Shown: positions 21,653 to 32,911 of the stretch, piece after piece
How positions within the stretch are numbered: position 1 is the stretch's first letter
How the letters are laid out: every line of letters begins with the position of its first letter
Source: Owenia fusiformis
Taxonomy: Eukaryota > Annelida > Polychaeta > Sabellida > Oweniidae
Direction: 5' to 3'
Length of the DNA stretch: 60,000 nt
NCBI GenBank assembly: GCA_903813345.2
Contig: CAIIXF020000002.1
Location: 14,952,467-15,012,466, forward strand
The notes under the pieces: generated by a model
Database searches by the model: none
What the model saw: only the letters and a program-made list of their open reading frames with translations
Told to the model about the DNA's origin: nothing
Position numbers and translations under genes: made by a program

Positions 21653-23920
21653 AAATTGAGGACCAATGCAATCAGAGACTTAAGGATAGTCCACCCCATG
21701 TTACAGTTTAAAGAGTGTAAAACATTGGAAACAATATTGATCACACTACTGGTGGGGTATAGTCGTCATGTTGGTGGAGTGATCCTTCTCATGAGGAGTC
21801 CCAGATTTTTGTCTCCTTGCTTTGATAATTAGAACTGAGGAAAAAATATGTCAAGATGTCTTTAGATTGTAACGTAAAGCCATAGATTCTCAAGATGTCT
21901 TGACTAAGATGGCTCAGCCAAAACGTTTTGGAAACCTAGTCATAAATAAAGACGTTTTGACACCTAAGCTATAAGACAACTGAAAGGGCAAACATAAATC
22001 CATCAGTTTAAGCTAAGACCTCTTACCTGGATTTTAGATGTAAAGGAGAAGAATTATTTTCATTGTCCCTTTTATAAACCACAAACCTTGCCACCTGTTT
22101 TCCGTTTTTTGCTCACACTTTTTCAAATATATATCCTTGATCCAGATGTGTTTTAAAAAATTATTTTTCTAAAAAAGGGAAACGGGATCACCATTGCTTT
22201 AAACTGTGCTCCAAAGCCCTTAAACCAGTGCTGAACTGATGGTTCTTTCATTATTCCTTTGAGATCTAACTCCAAGACATCTTGGAAAAAAGTGTAAACT
22301 CAAATATATTCTGGGATATCTTGAAAGGAATAATGTAAACTTGTCTGAATTTTTATTAGAGCTCTTAGCAAAGACATCTTTATGCTTTGTATATTGGTAA
22401 TAGGGCTAGTGACTAATACAGTGCGGAAACGAGTATTTTCGTTGAAAGTGCAGGTTGTAGTTTTATTTGGTAGTCTTTGAATGTTTTATAAAGTTCTCTC
22501 ACCTGCCAATACACCCATCATGATCCCAGCACATCGGGGATACATTCCATTGTTAAATAAATTGACAACCATCAATCATCTAGTTTTTTATGGATATGTT
22601 GTCAACTGCAAAAAATATTTTGATTTTGAATAAAAATCCTGTGTTTAACCCCACTTGATTCCAAAAATATAATTTTGAGTGTCAGTGTGTAAGTGTGACA
22701 ATGGGATATTTCCCTTGTGCATAATGAATGTATTTACAGATTTGAAAGTACTCACAAACATTCATTGCAAAATAAAGCTACTGATCTACCTGATTTTTGG
22801 GGAATTAGATGTATTTCCTGAATTCTCCACATAATTACTCTGCGTTTCCTACCCCTGTGATAGTGACATATTGTAATAGATTCCAACGTTTTTGTGGCGT
22901 AATAAAAGTTGAATACTCAGGGATTTTGGTGACTATTTATTAAGGTGAATTTTTGGGTTCGCCAAATTAAAGAAAAATGCAGTAGTAATTAATAATTATG
23001 GCATAAACATGTACATCTAATAAGCCATGTAAACATGTTTGTACTGTCCAAACTTGTAGATCTGATATATGTTATATTAATAAAGCTAATCAAATTTGAA
23101 ATATCTGTGTCTGTGAAACAGTACCACACTATTAAGAGTATTTGTGTTTTATCCAGACATCCTTTTTTGATTTCATAAAATATGACAACAATGAACACAT
23201 CACATATTAGTGTAGCAAGATGTGAGCTGAGACAGGCAAGTTACAATTTTAAAGAAAAATACATGTATGATAAGATACATCATACATTTTACACTAAAAC
23301 TGTGAAAATCATGTCCCACAGAAGAAGCATATTCTCTTTGCCTTAACTTATCCTCACCTATTTTAATTTGCCTCAGCTATTTTATCGCTTCTTGATATCA
23401 CTTTCTTTGGCCTTCTGGGAAATATAGTGGCGACATTATTACTGGATATTACAAGCATATTAACTGATAAATGTGAACATTCTTAGTATCAGTATTAATA
23501 ATTGAATCTGCATTAATACTGCAGATACACATACAATGTATTTTTGGAAAATCCCCGGGGTAATTTTAGATTGTGCAAAGCACATTTTCCCCTTTTGTCA
23601 AAATGTTAATTTTAGAGAACTCAAGACAATATCTTGGTAAATAGACATTGTAGTGACACTAATATACCATCAGACTGTAGATGATATGGCTTTCCAGTAT
23701 GCTTTTGCCAAATTAAACTTCATTCTCACTGAATACTCCAAATTGAATTACAACCACCTACTATATGACATTGTGGAAATCCGCCAAATTAAGTTTATCT
23801 ACAGTTACAAGACAAACCATGATTATTACTTTTTCTTACAGAAAATGTTTCAACATTTTAAGAATCCAGTATTTACGGGGGTGGGGTGTCAGAGGTCAAA
23901 CTGAAGTTTTTAAATAATTG
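21653..23920. other. CEP44 3' UTR and intergenic DNA
   Basis: The first kilobase holds several AATAAA signals (near 21946, 22555, 22632 and 22771) and is probably the CEP44 3' UTR. After that I see AT-rich DNA without genes. The phrase ccaaattaa recurs here and in the HMGB introns, a sign of small dispersed repeats. Confidence 0.5.
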
Positions 23921-23922
23921 AA

Positions 23923-24072
23923 CCATAGGCAAAGGCCGATAGAAATAATTTTTAAATAAAGATGGCATGGTGGTCGATCTTTGTTTATTTATAAATATTC
24001 TCTTGAGAAAAAGATAAAACTGGATTCTGTTGGTGCTGCCATCTTTATATCGGCCCAGAACCTATGCATTGA
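23923..24072. mobile_element. Small foldback element of about 150 bp
   Basis: cataggcaaaggccgata on the left is mirrored by tatcggcccagaacctatg on the right, and aagatggca by tgccatctt inside. No coding content. Confidence 0.5.
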
Positions 24073-25627
24073 ACTTTTGACGCCTCTCCTCGGTACAAAT
24101 ATGCATCTCCTAAAAGATAACTTCAAGATGTCAAATGCTTAATTGCCTCCTTTATTGTCTTAGTTTAAGAGGGCAGCACTATACAGTAGTCTTTGAGACT
24201 CCACATCCGGACAACATGAAGTTCACTTCAGTGTGTTCAGTAAATAGCCAAAACGACCAAGGACATCAATTGGAATTTCAGAAACCATCTAAAATATTGA
24301 CAACACTATTCTGGATTGCAAAAGCTATTTGTATAAAATCAATGCTTGGCACCAAAAACAATGTCCCCCATTCTTCAGTGGAACAGAAAAAACTAAGTTG
24401 GGTGAACACAATTCACTGGTAAGTTATATTGCTCGTTCGGGTCATTTGAGGTCAACTGATTGAGCTCCAATCATTTCCAAACAGTTAATTACAAACAATA
24501 ATCAATTAAGTATTTTTCTTTATTTTTTCAGATTAATATCTACATTTTACAAAAAATAATATCCCTACATGAAAGAAACTGTACAAACACTACTAAAACT
24601 TGAGTTAGCATAGTATTTATGTGTAAGAAACCAATTATAGCATATATCAAAAATAGAGTAACTTTAACACCCTCAAGTTATTTAGGATATTGACATAATT
24701 GTTCCTCAATATAATTTTCTATCAAAAAATTCTGCTCCAAAGTTCTAGTGTTGAACACATTAAATTACGCTCATTCAGTCAGTAAAACTAATATTACAAT
24801 AGCAGAATAGTATACCTTTATAACATTTCTTCATGCGATTTAAAATCAAAGCGAACTTAAAACATAGTCATGGTAAAAGAACGGTAAGATCATGTACATT
24901 TGTGAATTGTAGCCTATATACATAGTGGATATCCAGAGAATGGAATAATAATTAACATTGTCAAAAATCAACAAAATTTAGGAATTCGATAATAAAGTAG
25001 AGGACTATAGAAATCTTTGAGATCAACTGTCGGTCGTTAAACAATATTCTGATTCTATTTGAATAGATATATCTGTTTGACTATTTACAAATTACTTCTC
25101 AATGTTCAAAATATACAACAATGAAAACTCCTGTGTATCAGCATAGGCATTATAAACAAGGGCTAAAAATAGATTAAAACAGTTTTTAAACATCTCAAAA
25201 ATGCCCTGTGTTTCAACACTGAGGTGTCTATCATTACCTAATGTAATCTCATTTAAATTACATCTTGCAGGACAACAGTACAGGATAATTCAAATTAGTT
25301 ATTTACAAGTGATCACTGATCAGTCTCCATACACATATGACACAAAACTTTGAACCAATGACACACAAGCTTTACACTATCTCCAACCTCCTCTTTAATA
25401 ATGACAATTACAAGCGAACTCCTGGAAAATATCGAAAAAATTCACCCAATATAAAAAGGAGTGTGAATATCCACTTAGGTTTGATGTTAAGGTAGCAGCT
25501 GAAGATTCACCTGAAATCAAGGAGGTAAATCTGTCTGCAAATTTTGACTGAATTTTGATTCGCAGTACATGACAAATGCTTAAAAATGTGAGGTGAAGAT
25601 TCAGTGTTCTACTTTTAAATGTTCAAT
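24073..25627. other. Intergenic DNA and probable HMGB 3' UTR
   Basis: HMGB is transcribed leftward into this stretch. A minus-strand AATAAA lies near 24512-24518, which would give a 3' UTR of about 1.1 kb. A 95-codon plus-strand frame at 24135-24422 has no recognisable family and I do not call it. Confidence 0.45.
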
Positions 25628-27420
25628 TTAATCAGAATCTTCTTCCTCGTCATCATCTTCTTCTTCGTCACTCTCATCTACTTCAGCTACGGGAGCTTTG
25701 ACAGCCTTCACTGGTGACACCTTTTGTTTCTTTGCACCACCACCTCCTCTGTAGTTGGCCATCTCCTGGAGAATAAAAATGTCACAGGATTTAAAAATTG
25801 TTAAATTAATGGTAAAAATTGACTACCATCAGTTTGGTTTAAGTTTTGGTTATAATTTTTGAGACAGAATCTCTTCATTGTCGGAGGCTAAATATTTTCC
25901 CAGAATTTAAAAAAGCAATTGCTAAATCCCTATTGATACAATGTGAAAATTTATTTTAATGTTATACTCACAGCTTCGTATCTCTGTTTGTCTGCAGCTG
26001 CTAGGGCATCGTATTTGGTTTTGTCAGTGACCTTAGCCCATCTCGCTCCAAGTTCTTTAGCTACATCACCCACAGAGTAGGATGGGTTTGCCTCTCTCAC
26101 TTTGGGACGTTCCTCAGCACAGTAGTGGAAAAATGCAGACCTGAAATAATATATTTCATTATTTTATAATTGAACTAAAACTTTAATAAAATAAAAATAA
26201 TTCCTTGTGCACTCATGTACTTCTATTTAATTCAGCCGATCTGCCAAATTAAGTCACCTGCATATTCTCAGGGTTTGCATCATTTACCACATTTTCCAAG
26301 AAATATGTTTCTCCAAAATTTGTTCAAATTCGTCACTTTTGTACAATGAATACAACAATATGTCCTTTTCTCAACTACTTTAAAAAGAACCAATGACAAC
26401 TTACAAGTCAAACTAAAGTCAACAGATAGCAAAGAGGATAAAATAGGCCTCATAAGGGCATCCTTTGAAGTTTGCCTAATTTTTCAATATTGCAAGTCCA
26501 ACAAATTAAGTAGCCGCCAATTGTTCAAAACAACAATTCCACCAAAATAAGTCACGCCAAATTAAGTTGAAGAGCAAATGGCAAAAAGCAAAGAAGGATG
26601 GATATAAATAAACTATGTTCTAAAGCATGATATGTATAGCCATATATTTTATGTTCCAAGTCGTTTGGTCACATAAAGGTAAGGAAAATATCAGACTAGC
26701 AAAAATCAATATAGGCCATTTGAATATGGTGACTTGTATAGTGTGCAAATTGAAGTGAATCAGCAGAACTCACAGTGCCCTTTTTGGTGCATTGGGGTCC
26801 TTCTTCTGCTTCTTCCTCTTGCCAGCTCCCTCCTCAGTTGGGGTCCAGGCAGCCATTTCACGCTCATAACGGCTCTTGTCTTTCTCAGACATCTGGTCAA
26901 ATCTCTTTTTCTCTGGTGGACCCATCAACTACAAAAACAAAGCTTCATATTACAAATAAAACTTTTTCATGTGGTTGCTTAACATGTATATCCAATATAT
27001 GATTGAATAATCTATCCAAATTGAATGACCATGGTATCTAAGATAAATGATCAATAATATCCAAGATGAAGAACTGGGCCTCTGGGTAAACAATATCTTT
27101 TACTCAAAAAATGGATAAACTCACTTTCAAAACAATTTCTTATAAAAGGTCACTGTATTCTGCATGCTTATAATGAAATAATACTTCGAATTATGGAATC
27201 TTGTTTTCATCACAGCGAGTGTGAAGAAGAGCATGTAGGCCTGTAAGTGTAATGATATCTAAAATCTCACCTTCCAACGATCGGAGCATTTCTTTGAGAA
27301 TTCAGCAAACTGGACTCCCTCAGATGGATGTTTCTTCTTGTGTTCTTCACGGCAAGTCTGGACAAAGAATGCATATGCAGACATACGTCCTCTAGGCTTT
27401 CCTGCTTCTTTCTTTCCCAT
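25628..27420 (-). CDS. HMGB: HMGB-type high-mobility-group protein, two HMG boxes and acidic tail
   Basis: Exons (minus) are 27420-27271, 26928-26774, 26140-25972 and 25765-25628; phases close to give 203 residues. Box A is about residues 8-78 ([16 protein letters not shown], then [13 protein letters not shown] and DKSRYEREM). A basic linker is followed by box B, about 93-162 ([16 protein letters not shown], then [13 protein letters not shown]). The tail is a run of Asp/Glu ending EEEDSD. This is the architecture of vertebrate HMGB1/2/3, DNA-bending chromatin proteins of the nucleus. A 5' UTR piece at 27450-27421 has an acceptor (tttatttccag), and a non-coding first exon ends at 29010 with donor gtaagta. 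The gene runs head-to-head with SAP30L. I cannot assign it to HMGB1, 2 or 3, since the vertebrate split is later. Confidence 0.95.
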
Positions 27421-29009
27421 GGTGATAAGAGTTCAATGAAGTAGTTGAATCTGGAAATAAAGATTTAAAATCTGTTTAACAAGCTTGTAGGAAGTCATTT
27501 TAGATGCTGAATCTGGTTTGTCAATTCTTATCATTCTAATCAAGCCCAGCAAATTTACCAAATACACATAAGACCATACGGCAGTATATGTCAAATTGTA
27601 AATTGGCAGACTCAGATTAATAGGGGTGAGAATATACAATAACCAAAGATTCAAATAAGCTAACCAAAATCCTTAATATTTAAATACAAGAACTGCCTTG
27701 AACCCTTTTGCAATGGGTATTACAACTAAAATCAGTAGCAGAACTGCCCAACACTCATTACCCAGGGAGCACCTGTGGAACAAACATTAAAAATGCTAAT
27801 CAATAGCATGATCTAACAAAATCAAAACAATTGAGTCAAATAACATCTAAGAAATATAATATTACATGTAGTCGCATAAATGAATGCATGAAAAAGCATA
27901 AGCTAAATATTCAAATTCAATTCCGAAGTAAAGGAAAAAAGTTTCTAAGATTCTCCATATTTCTCCTTTTGTGTTGTGAACAACAACCTCCTGTTCTATT
28001 TTTAGAATATAGGACAAACAAACAATGTGTACTATCAGGCAAACTTGTGCAAAATTAACTAAAAAAATATCAACAAACTGATGTATGTATGAATCCTAAT
28101 GGGTTTGTATAGGACTTCAATGTCAGTTGAAGTCAATAGAAGAAGTCTGAGGATGCAAAGAAAAATGCTTCAAAAACCTCCATTTTGTGAAAAACAGTAA
28201 AAGCAGGCCATTGAGAACAAAGAACCATTCTATCTTCCTCCTAAATATGTGATATATAACCCTAGATATGTTTCCAAAGTAATTGTAAAATTTCATTTCT
28301 CAATACAGCCTCCCTATAAATAACATGTACCATTGGATTCAATACAAATCCATAGGTTTCCATTGAAAAACATGGATGCTAAAACGGTGAAGAAGAAACG
28401 ACCTAAATTACACCTTCAAAATGGATATTTGCTTCTTCATGAATGAAAGTCCCCTTAAAAAACTTTAAACAACCATATTTATGAAGAAAATCCCGAATTG
28501 AAAGTGTTTTCCAATAGCATTGACTTCGTTTTAAAAGTCGGTATAATTTACTATGGTTTATATACAAAGCAATGGGGAAAATAACGTTGGGATCTCCATT
28601 GCCTTGAAAGTCTATGGCGTGTACAAATCCTCCATAGACAAAGGGAATCAAAAAAAGAAACAGCAATATCTCGATTTTGGAGAAAGGTAACAGGACGAAA
28701 ATTGAAATACACCTAGTTTGTCACCAGAAGTTCCATATTGTTCAGTTTGATCACACAATCATACTTTACTTGAAAAGATATAGGCAACCGACTAAGTTCA
28801 ATTTTACCCTATCCTCCATTATGGAAGGCCGCCATAGTTCAACATAGGCATTTCGCACCTGTCATCTTAGAAGTGAAATTGCATCCAGTTTAACACCTCA
28901 AACTAACTTCAAAATAATTGCAAGTTAAAGTTACATAACGTTTCTGTTTGATCTATAAGTTTTTCTGGAAGAAAATTACATATACCTAAAGAAATAAAGA
29001 TATACTTAC

Positions 29010-29095
29010 AGGCAATAACGGTGTCTTTGCAATGGCTTATCGTATACCCACGCTACTTATGCTGTGGTATGTACGGGGCTATGTCTAGGCATTAT
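29010..29095 (-). other. HMGB: HMGB non-coding first exon (5' UTR)
   Basis: On the minus strand, ccgttattgcct|gtaagtata is a near-ideal donor at 29010/29009. The exon would join the acceptor at 27450. The upstream limit is uncertain and probably lies near 29060-29095, just downstream of a CCAAT box. Confidence 0.6.
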
Positions 29096-29480
29096 TTAGC
29101 TCTGATTGGTCAATTTCAGTTTTTTTCCTGACCTCAACGAATCAAACTACTTAGATCAGTCAGGTGACTTCATTATATATGCAAACCAATGAAAATGCTC
29201 ATATGTAAATTTAATAGTTAGGTTTCGCGGGAAATAATGTATGCAAAAGTAAACAACATCACTCTTGTTGCATTTTTACGTCATATTTGTTATTTAATTT
29301 TCACTTCATCGAATAGTTAAGTAGAAAATGTAAGGTCTATTAGTATTTAAAGAGCAAATAAGCCTTACGTTGCAATGTAAAACGTATTTTAAGCTTTCCG
29401 TAAAGATAAACAAGTAGGCGGGGCCTAATTGTATGACGTCATTTGACCTCTGACACAAATTAATTTCCGTGTTGAGGGGC
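29096..29480. promoter_or_regulatory. Bidirectional promoter between HMGB and SAP30L
   Basis: About 390 bp separate the divergent first exons. Visible sites: CCAAT boxes at 29105-29109 (minus) and 29186-29190 (plus); a perfect E2F consensus TTTCGCGGGAAA at 29223-29234; a GC box GGCGGGGCC at 29417-29425; a full CRE TGACGTCA at 29434-29441; and a YY1-like GGCCGCCATTT at 29478-29488, at the start of the SAP30L leader. No clear TATA box. An E2F site fits a proliferation-linked HMGB gene. Function is inferred from motif matches only. Confidence 0.65.
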
Positions 29481-29578
29481 CGCCATTTCTTCAAATCTTT
29501 GTGTTAACATTCTCAAAAGTGACTTTATTTGCTCACTACGGACCGAGGGCGGTAGTTTCACTTACACTGGAAATGCAG
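29480..29578 (+). other. SAP30L: SAP30L non-coding first exon (5' UTR)
   Basis: The exon ends aaatgcag|gtatgt at 29578. It would splice to the acceptor at 32897. Its last six bases are ATGCAG, so the mRNA would carry an upstream ORF of three codons (ATG CAG CTA TGA) whose stop overlaps the main start as ATGA. No in-frame upstream start extends the protein. Confidence 0.6.
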
Positions 29579-30020
29579 GTATGTTTGTTGTGACTTTGAG
29601 AATATAAAGGCCATAGATTTAATACCCATAACTATTTAGAATCAGCTAAAACATCAACTTTCCATATGCATATTTTCAACTTTCACTTTATTTTTGAATA
29701 GTCTAACTAGCCTAAGGTTATCTCAGTTTATGGGCAAAGCATAGGAGACTATGAGCAAAGAAGTTGTCAATCATTGGTTCACACTGTGAACCACAGTACA
29801 TACTTATTTTTACTGAAGAAAGAAGGCTTATGAAGGTGCATTACTAGAGTCGAATAGACTAGATGCGAGTAGAAATAATATTTTCATCATTAAAAATTCA
29901 AAATTGAGTCAAAGTGATGTCTACTTAGACTACATCATATGTCCCCATAGACCCCATGTTGTAAAATCACAAAAAGTGAAACATCTTTTCTTGTGTTGGG
30001 CAGATAGTATTTTCCTATAC

Positions 30021-30161
30021 GCCTTGGTCACATTTGCTCCGATTTTCAGTATGGCGCCCGGCCGATTGAGTATTTTTTTTCAAAATTGAATACAATATTG
30101 AGCAAAACACTGAATCGGCCGGGGGCCGGCCGATGGATCAGAGCAAATGTGACCAAGGCAT
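30021..30161. mobile_element. 140-bp palindromic MITE in SAP30L intron 1
   Basis: gccttggtcacatttgctc is mirrored by gagcaaatgtgaccaaggc. The inner arms hold cggccgat palindromes. It is inserted in a copy of repeat family Y. Confidence 0.75.
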
Positions 30162-30453
30162 TACTTGACACATTTTTATTTGTATATCTATAAGATATAC
30201 AAGGGTAATATGATTTACACTGGTGATCTGCTCGATTACCCTGGTCACCAAAACGAACCATAACATATGATACTGATACACATTTGTGATAAAAATGTCT
30301 TGGGAATTCTACCTACAACTTGTGAAATAAGGAAAAAAGAAAAATCGTACCTTTGATGTTCCAACATTTTGTTACCGAAACGGTTCCAGAGTAATTGAGT
30401 GGATCACCAGTGGATTTAGTAAACCACTAAAACTGATGAATATTCAAGTTTAA

Positions 30454-31210
30454 GGTGCTATGGAAGTTAACAGGAAATGACAAAACAGGAAGTGACAATT
30501 TTTTTGCATTTTTAGATATTTTTTGAATAAAGATAACAGAGTTCTGGTTTGACCTCCAGTCAATTTAACTATTTCCACATATCATTTACATGACCAGGAT
30601 CACAATGTGCATGGTCAGAATAACCCTAAACATGATGAAATAACCTTTTTAGCCCTTTGAAAGTGTGTCTGAAAAAAAGCTAAAAGTAGGAGCGTAGGGA
30701 AGGTCACTGAACAGAATCTTTTGAATTTTTCAGAAAATGTGCCCAATATATTGCTCTAAATGATACAATCTTTGAAAATCTGATATCATTCATAGAAAAA
30801 GAAAAAAAAATGAAAAAACTGATTTGAAAAGCGATCTATTTTCCTTTTTATGACCGCCATTTTTGTTTAAGACAATTTTCTAAAATTTCAAAGATTGTAC
30901 TAGTTAAAGCATTATATTGGGCAAATTTTCTGAAAAATTCAAAAGATTCTGTTCAGTGACTATCCCTACGCTCCTACTTTTAGCATTTTTTTAGTCACAC
31001 TTTCAAAGGGCTAAAAAGGTTATTTCATCATGTTTAGGGTCATTCTGACCATGCACATTGTGATCCTGGTCATGTAAATGATATGTGAAAATAGTTAAAT
31101 TGACTGGAGGTCAAACCAGAACTCTGTTATCTTTATTCAAAAAATATCTAAAAATGCAAAAAAAATTGTCACTTCCTGTTTTGTCATTTCCTGTTAACTT
31201 CCATAGCACC
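30454..31210. mobile_element. 757-bp long-arm foldback with TTAA target duplications
   Basis: It is flanked by TTAA at 30450-30453 and 31211-31214. The termini are ggtgctatggaagttaac and its complement. The arms extend for about 330 bp each with few mismatches, for example gtaggagcgtaggga against tccctacgctcctac. It is a probable piggyBac-related non-autonomous element and has also split the family Y copy. Confidence 0.85.
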
Positions 31211-31977
31211 TTAAGGGAACTTTGTAATACCCTGCCATGTTATTTCCCCCAAATCAGCCACCTAGTGGCGAAACTGGTAACTACTTACTCGCATCTGAGT
31301 AATTGAATGTATAGATGAAGATGTAATACATGTAGGTATGAAATATGAAGGGACAACTGAGATAGGTTTTCTCAACTTGCAGCTACAAAAATGCGGTTTT
31401 CTTCATTGTAAGCCCAACGTAGAGTTCTAACGATAGCCATTACAAAAGAAATGTTAGATAACTGTTAATTGTCATAAATAACGTAATAAAATTAACTGAT
31501 CAATCAGATGGGCCCCCACGTAATTAGTAACATCATACATAATATATAGTTTTGGTTTATTGGTTCCTTGGTAATCACTACTTCACAGCAACCATTTGAT
31601 TGTTGTGTAAACAAATAACAAAACATCTTGCCATTATGACGTCATGATTTAATGGACCAAAACAGGCCACATGGGGACCAGTAAGAGATCATGTGGGGGC
31701 CAATAATGTCACAACCTAATCGAATATTGCTTATTAAGCAGCTATAACGATCCTTGGAGTGAACAATACCATTTCATATCTGCTTTAAAGTCTTCTTTTT
31801 AATGAGACTAGCTATCTACCTGTTTGAGTGAGTCACCAAGGGTCAGCACACACACCCCCAAATGGCAGCAGCCCCCATGATAAATTGCTGTATATTGATC
31901 ATTTTACCTTGACTGATTCTTGAATTAAGGTGAACCTAGAGACATAAACATTGACTTTGACCTCATGTCACACCCTA

Positions 31978-32526
31978 TGCTTAGTGAGCGGAGCTAATTT
32001 CAAGGGTGATGGTAAAGACGAGGCATGGCGCCCAAACCTGGTCTGTAACTAGGTGCACTGATGCTTTCTTCGCAAATTACATCGCCATTGCTTGTCATCG
32101 AAATTCTGATCGCCGAATAGACACTCTCGTAAACATTCATTTTGTATTGGATGTACATAACTAGAGACCGCCTTATTTCGCATATATGAAAAAATAAAAC
32201 ATATCTAGGTACATATATCTTTATATGTGACATCGATCAGGAATTATTGACATATTGACAATATTAGGTTGTAATTTCTTGCGGTAAATTCAAATTGTAT
32301 CTTTAAACGACTGTTTCATCTTAAATATTCGTTTTATTGGATGTAAAACAAACGGTATGCATAGTTTAACATCTTTCACTTCTAAAACAGCATAAAATAT
32401 CACAATATCATCACCTTATGCTGCAATAATACGACTTAAAAGATTATGGTACTAATATTCTTTGGTTTTTGGGCGCCACGCCTCGTCTTACCATCACCCT
32501 TTAAATTAGCTCCGCTCACTAAGCAT
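31978..32526. mobile_element. Foldback element of about 550 bp
   Basis: tgcttagtgagcggagctaa on the left is mirrored by ttagctccgctcactaagca on the right, and the match continues inward through gatggtaa.acgaggc.tggcgcc. The interior has no recognised gene. Confidence 0.75.
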
Positions 32527-32858
32527 ATGGTGTGTCACCTAATCATGAGTCGCCAATGGTCACAGTATCCTTCAAGTGCATTAAAAGTGACATCGGAATC
32601 TGGTATTGCCATATGCCATTGTCAAATGTCAAGATGATTCAGTGTGAACTTTGGCCCTGAAAAAGAATGATATTCAGCATGTGGCTACTTACCGGTATTT
32701 AATAGGTGTTTTGGTGCCCTAGGTTACATTGTGAAAATCTGCTAAACACGACCGTGAATACTTAAGAATATGAAAGAAAATGCATTCTACCATAATGAAA
32801 TCTCCATATAAAATTATTACCCAATTTTTATGTTCCAACCACATATTGTGGGACCATA

Positions 32859-32911
32859 TTTTTCAGCACTATAAGTAATGGTAACTTGTGTTTTCAGCTA
32901 TGAGTAATGGT
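32859..32911 (+). repeat. Duplicated splice acceptor plus exon start, SAP30L exon 2
   Basis: Two copies of ttttcag-c-tat.agtaatggt lie 31 bp apart, with cag ending at 32866 and at 32897. The second is the acceptor used in my model, followed by CTATGAGTAATGG with the start ATG at 32900. In the first copy the ATG is ATA (ctataagtaatgg), so use of that acceptor would only lengthen the 5' UTR. Confidence 0.7.

Noticed and set aside
24135-24422. 95-codon plus frame between CEP44 and HMGB
   Set aside because: No splice context and no family; lies in likely 3' UTR or intergenic DNA.
28403-28666. 87-codon frame in the HMGB leader intron
   Set aside because: No recognisable domain; similar sequence looks like dispersed non-coding repeat, and it lies inside a spliced-out intron.
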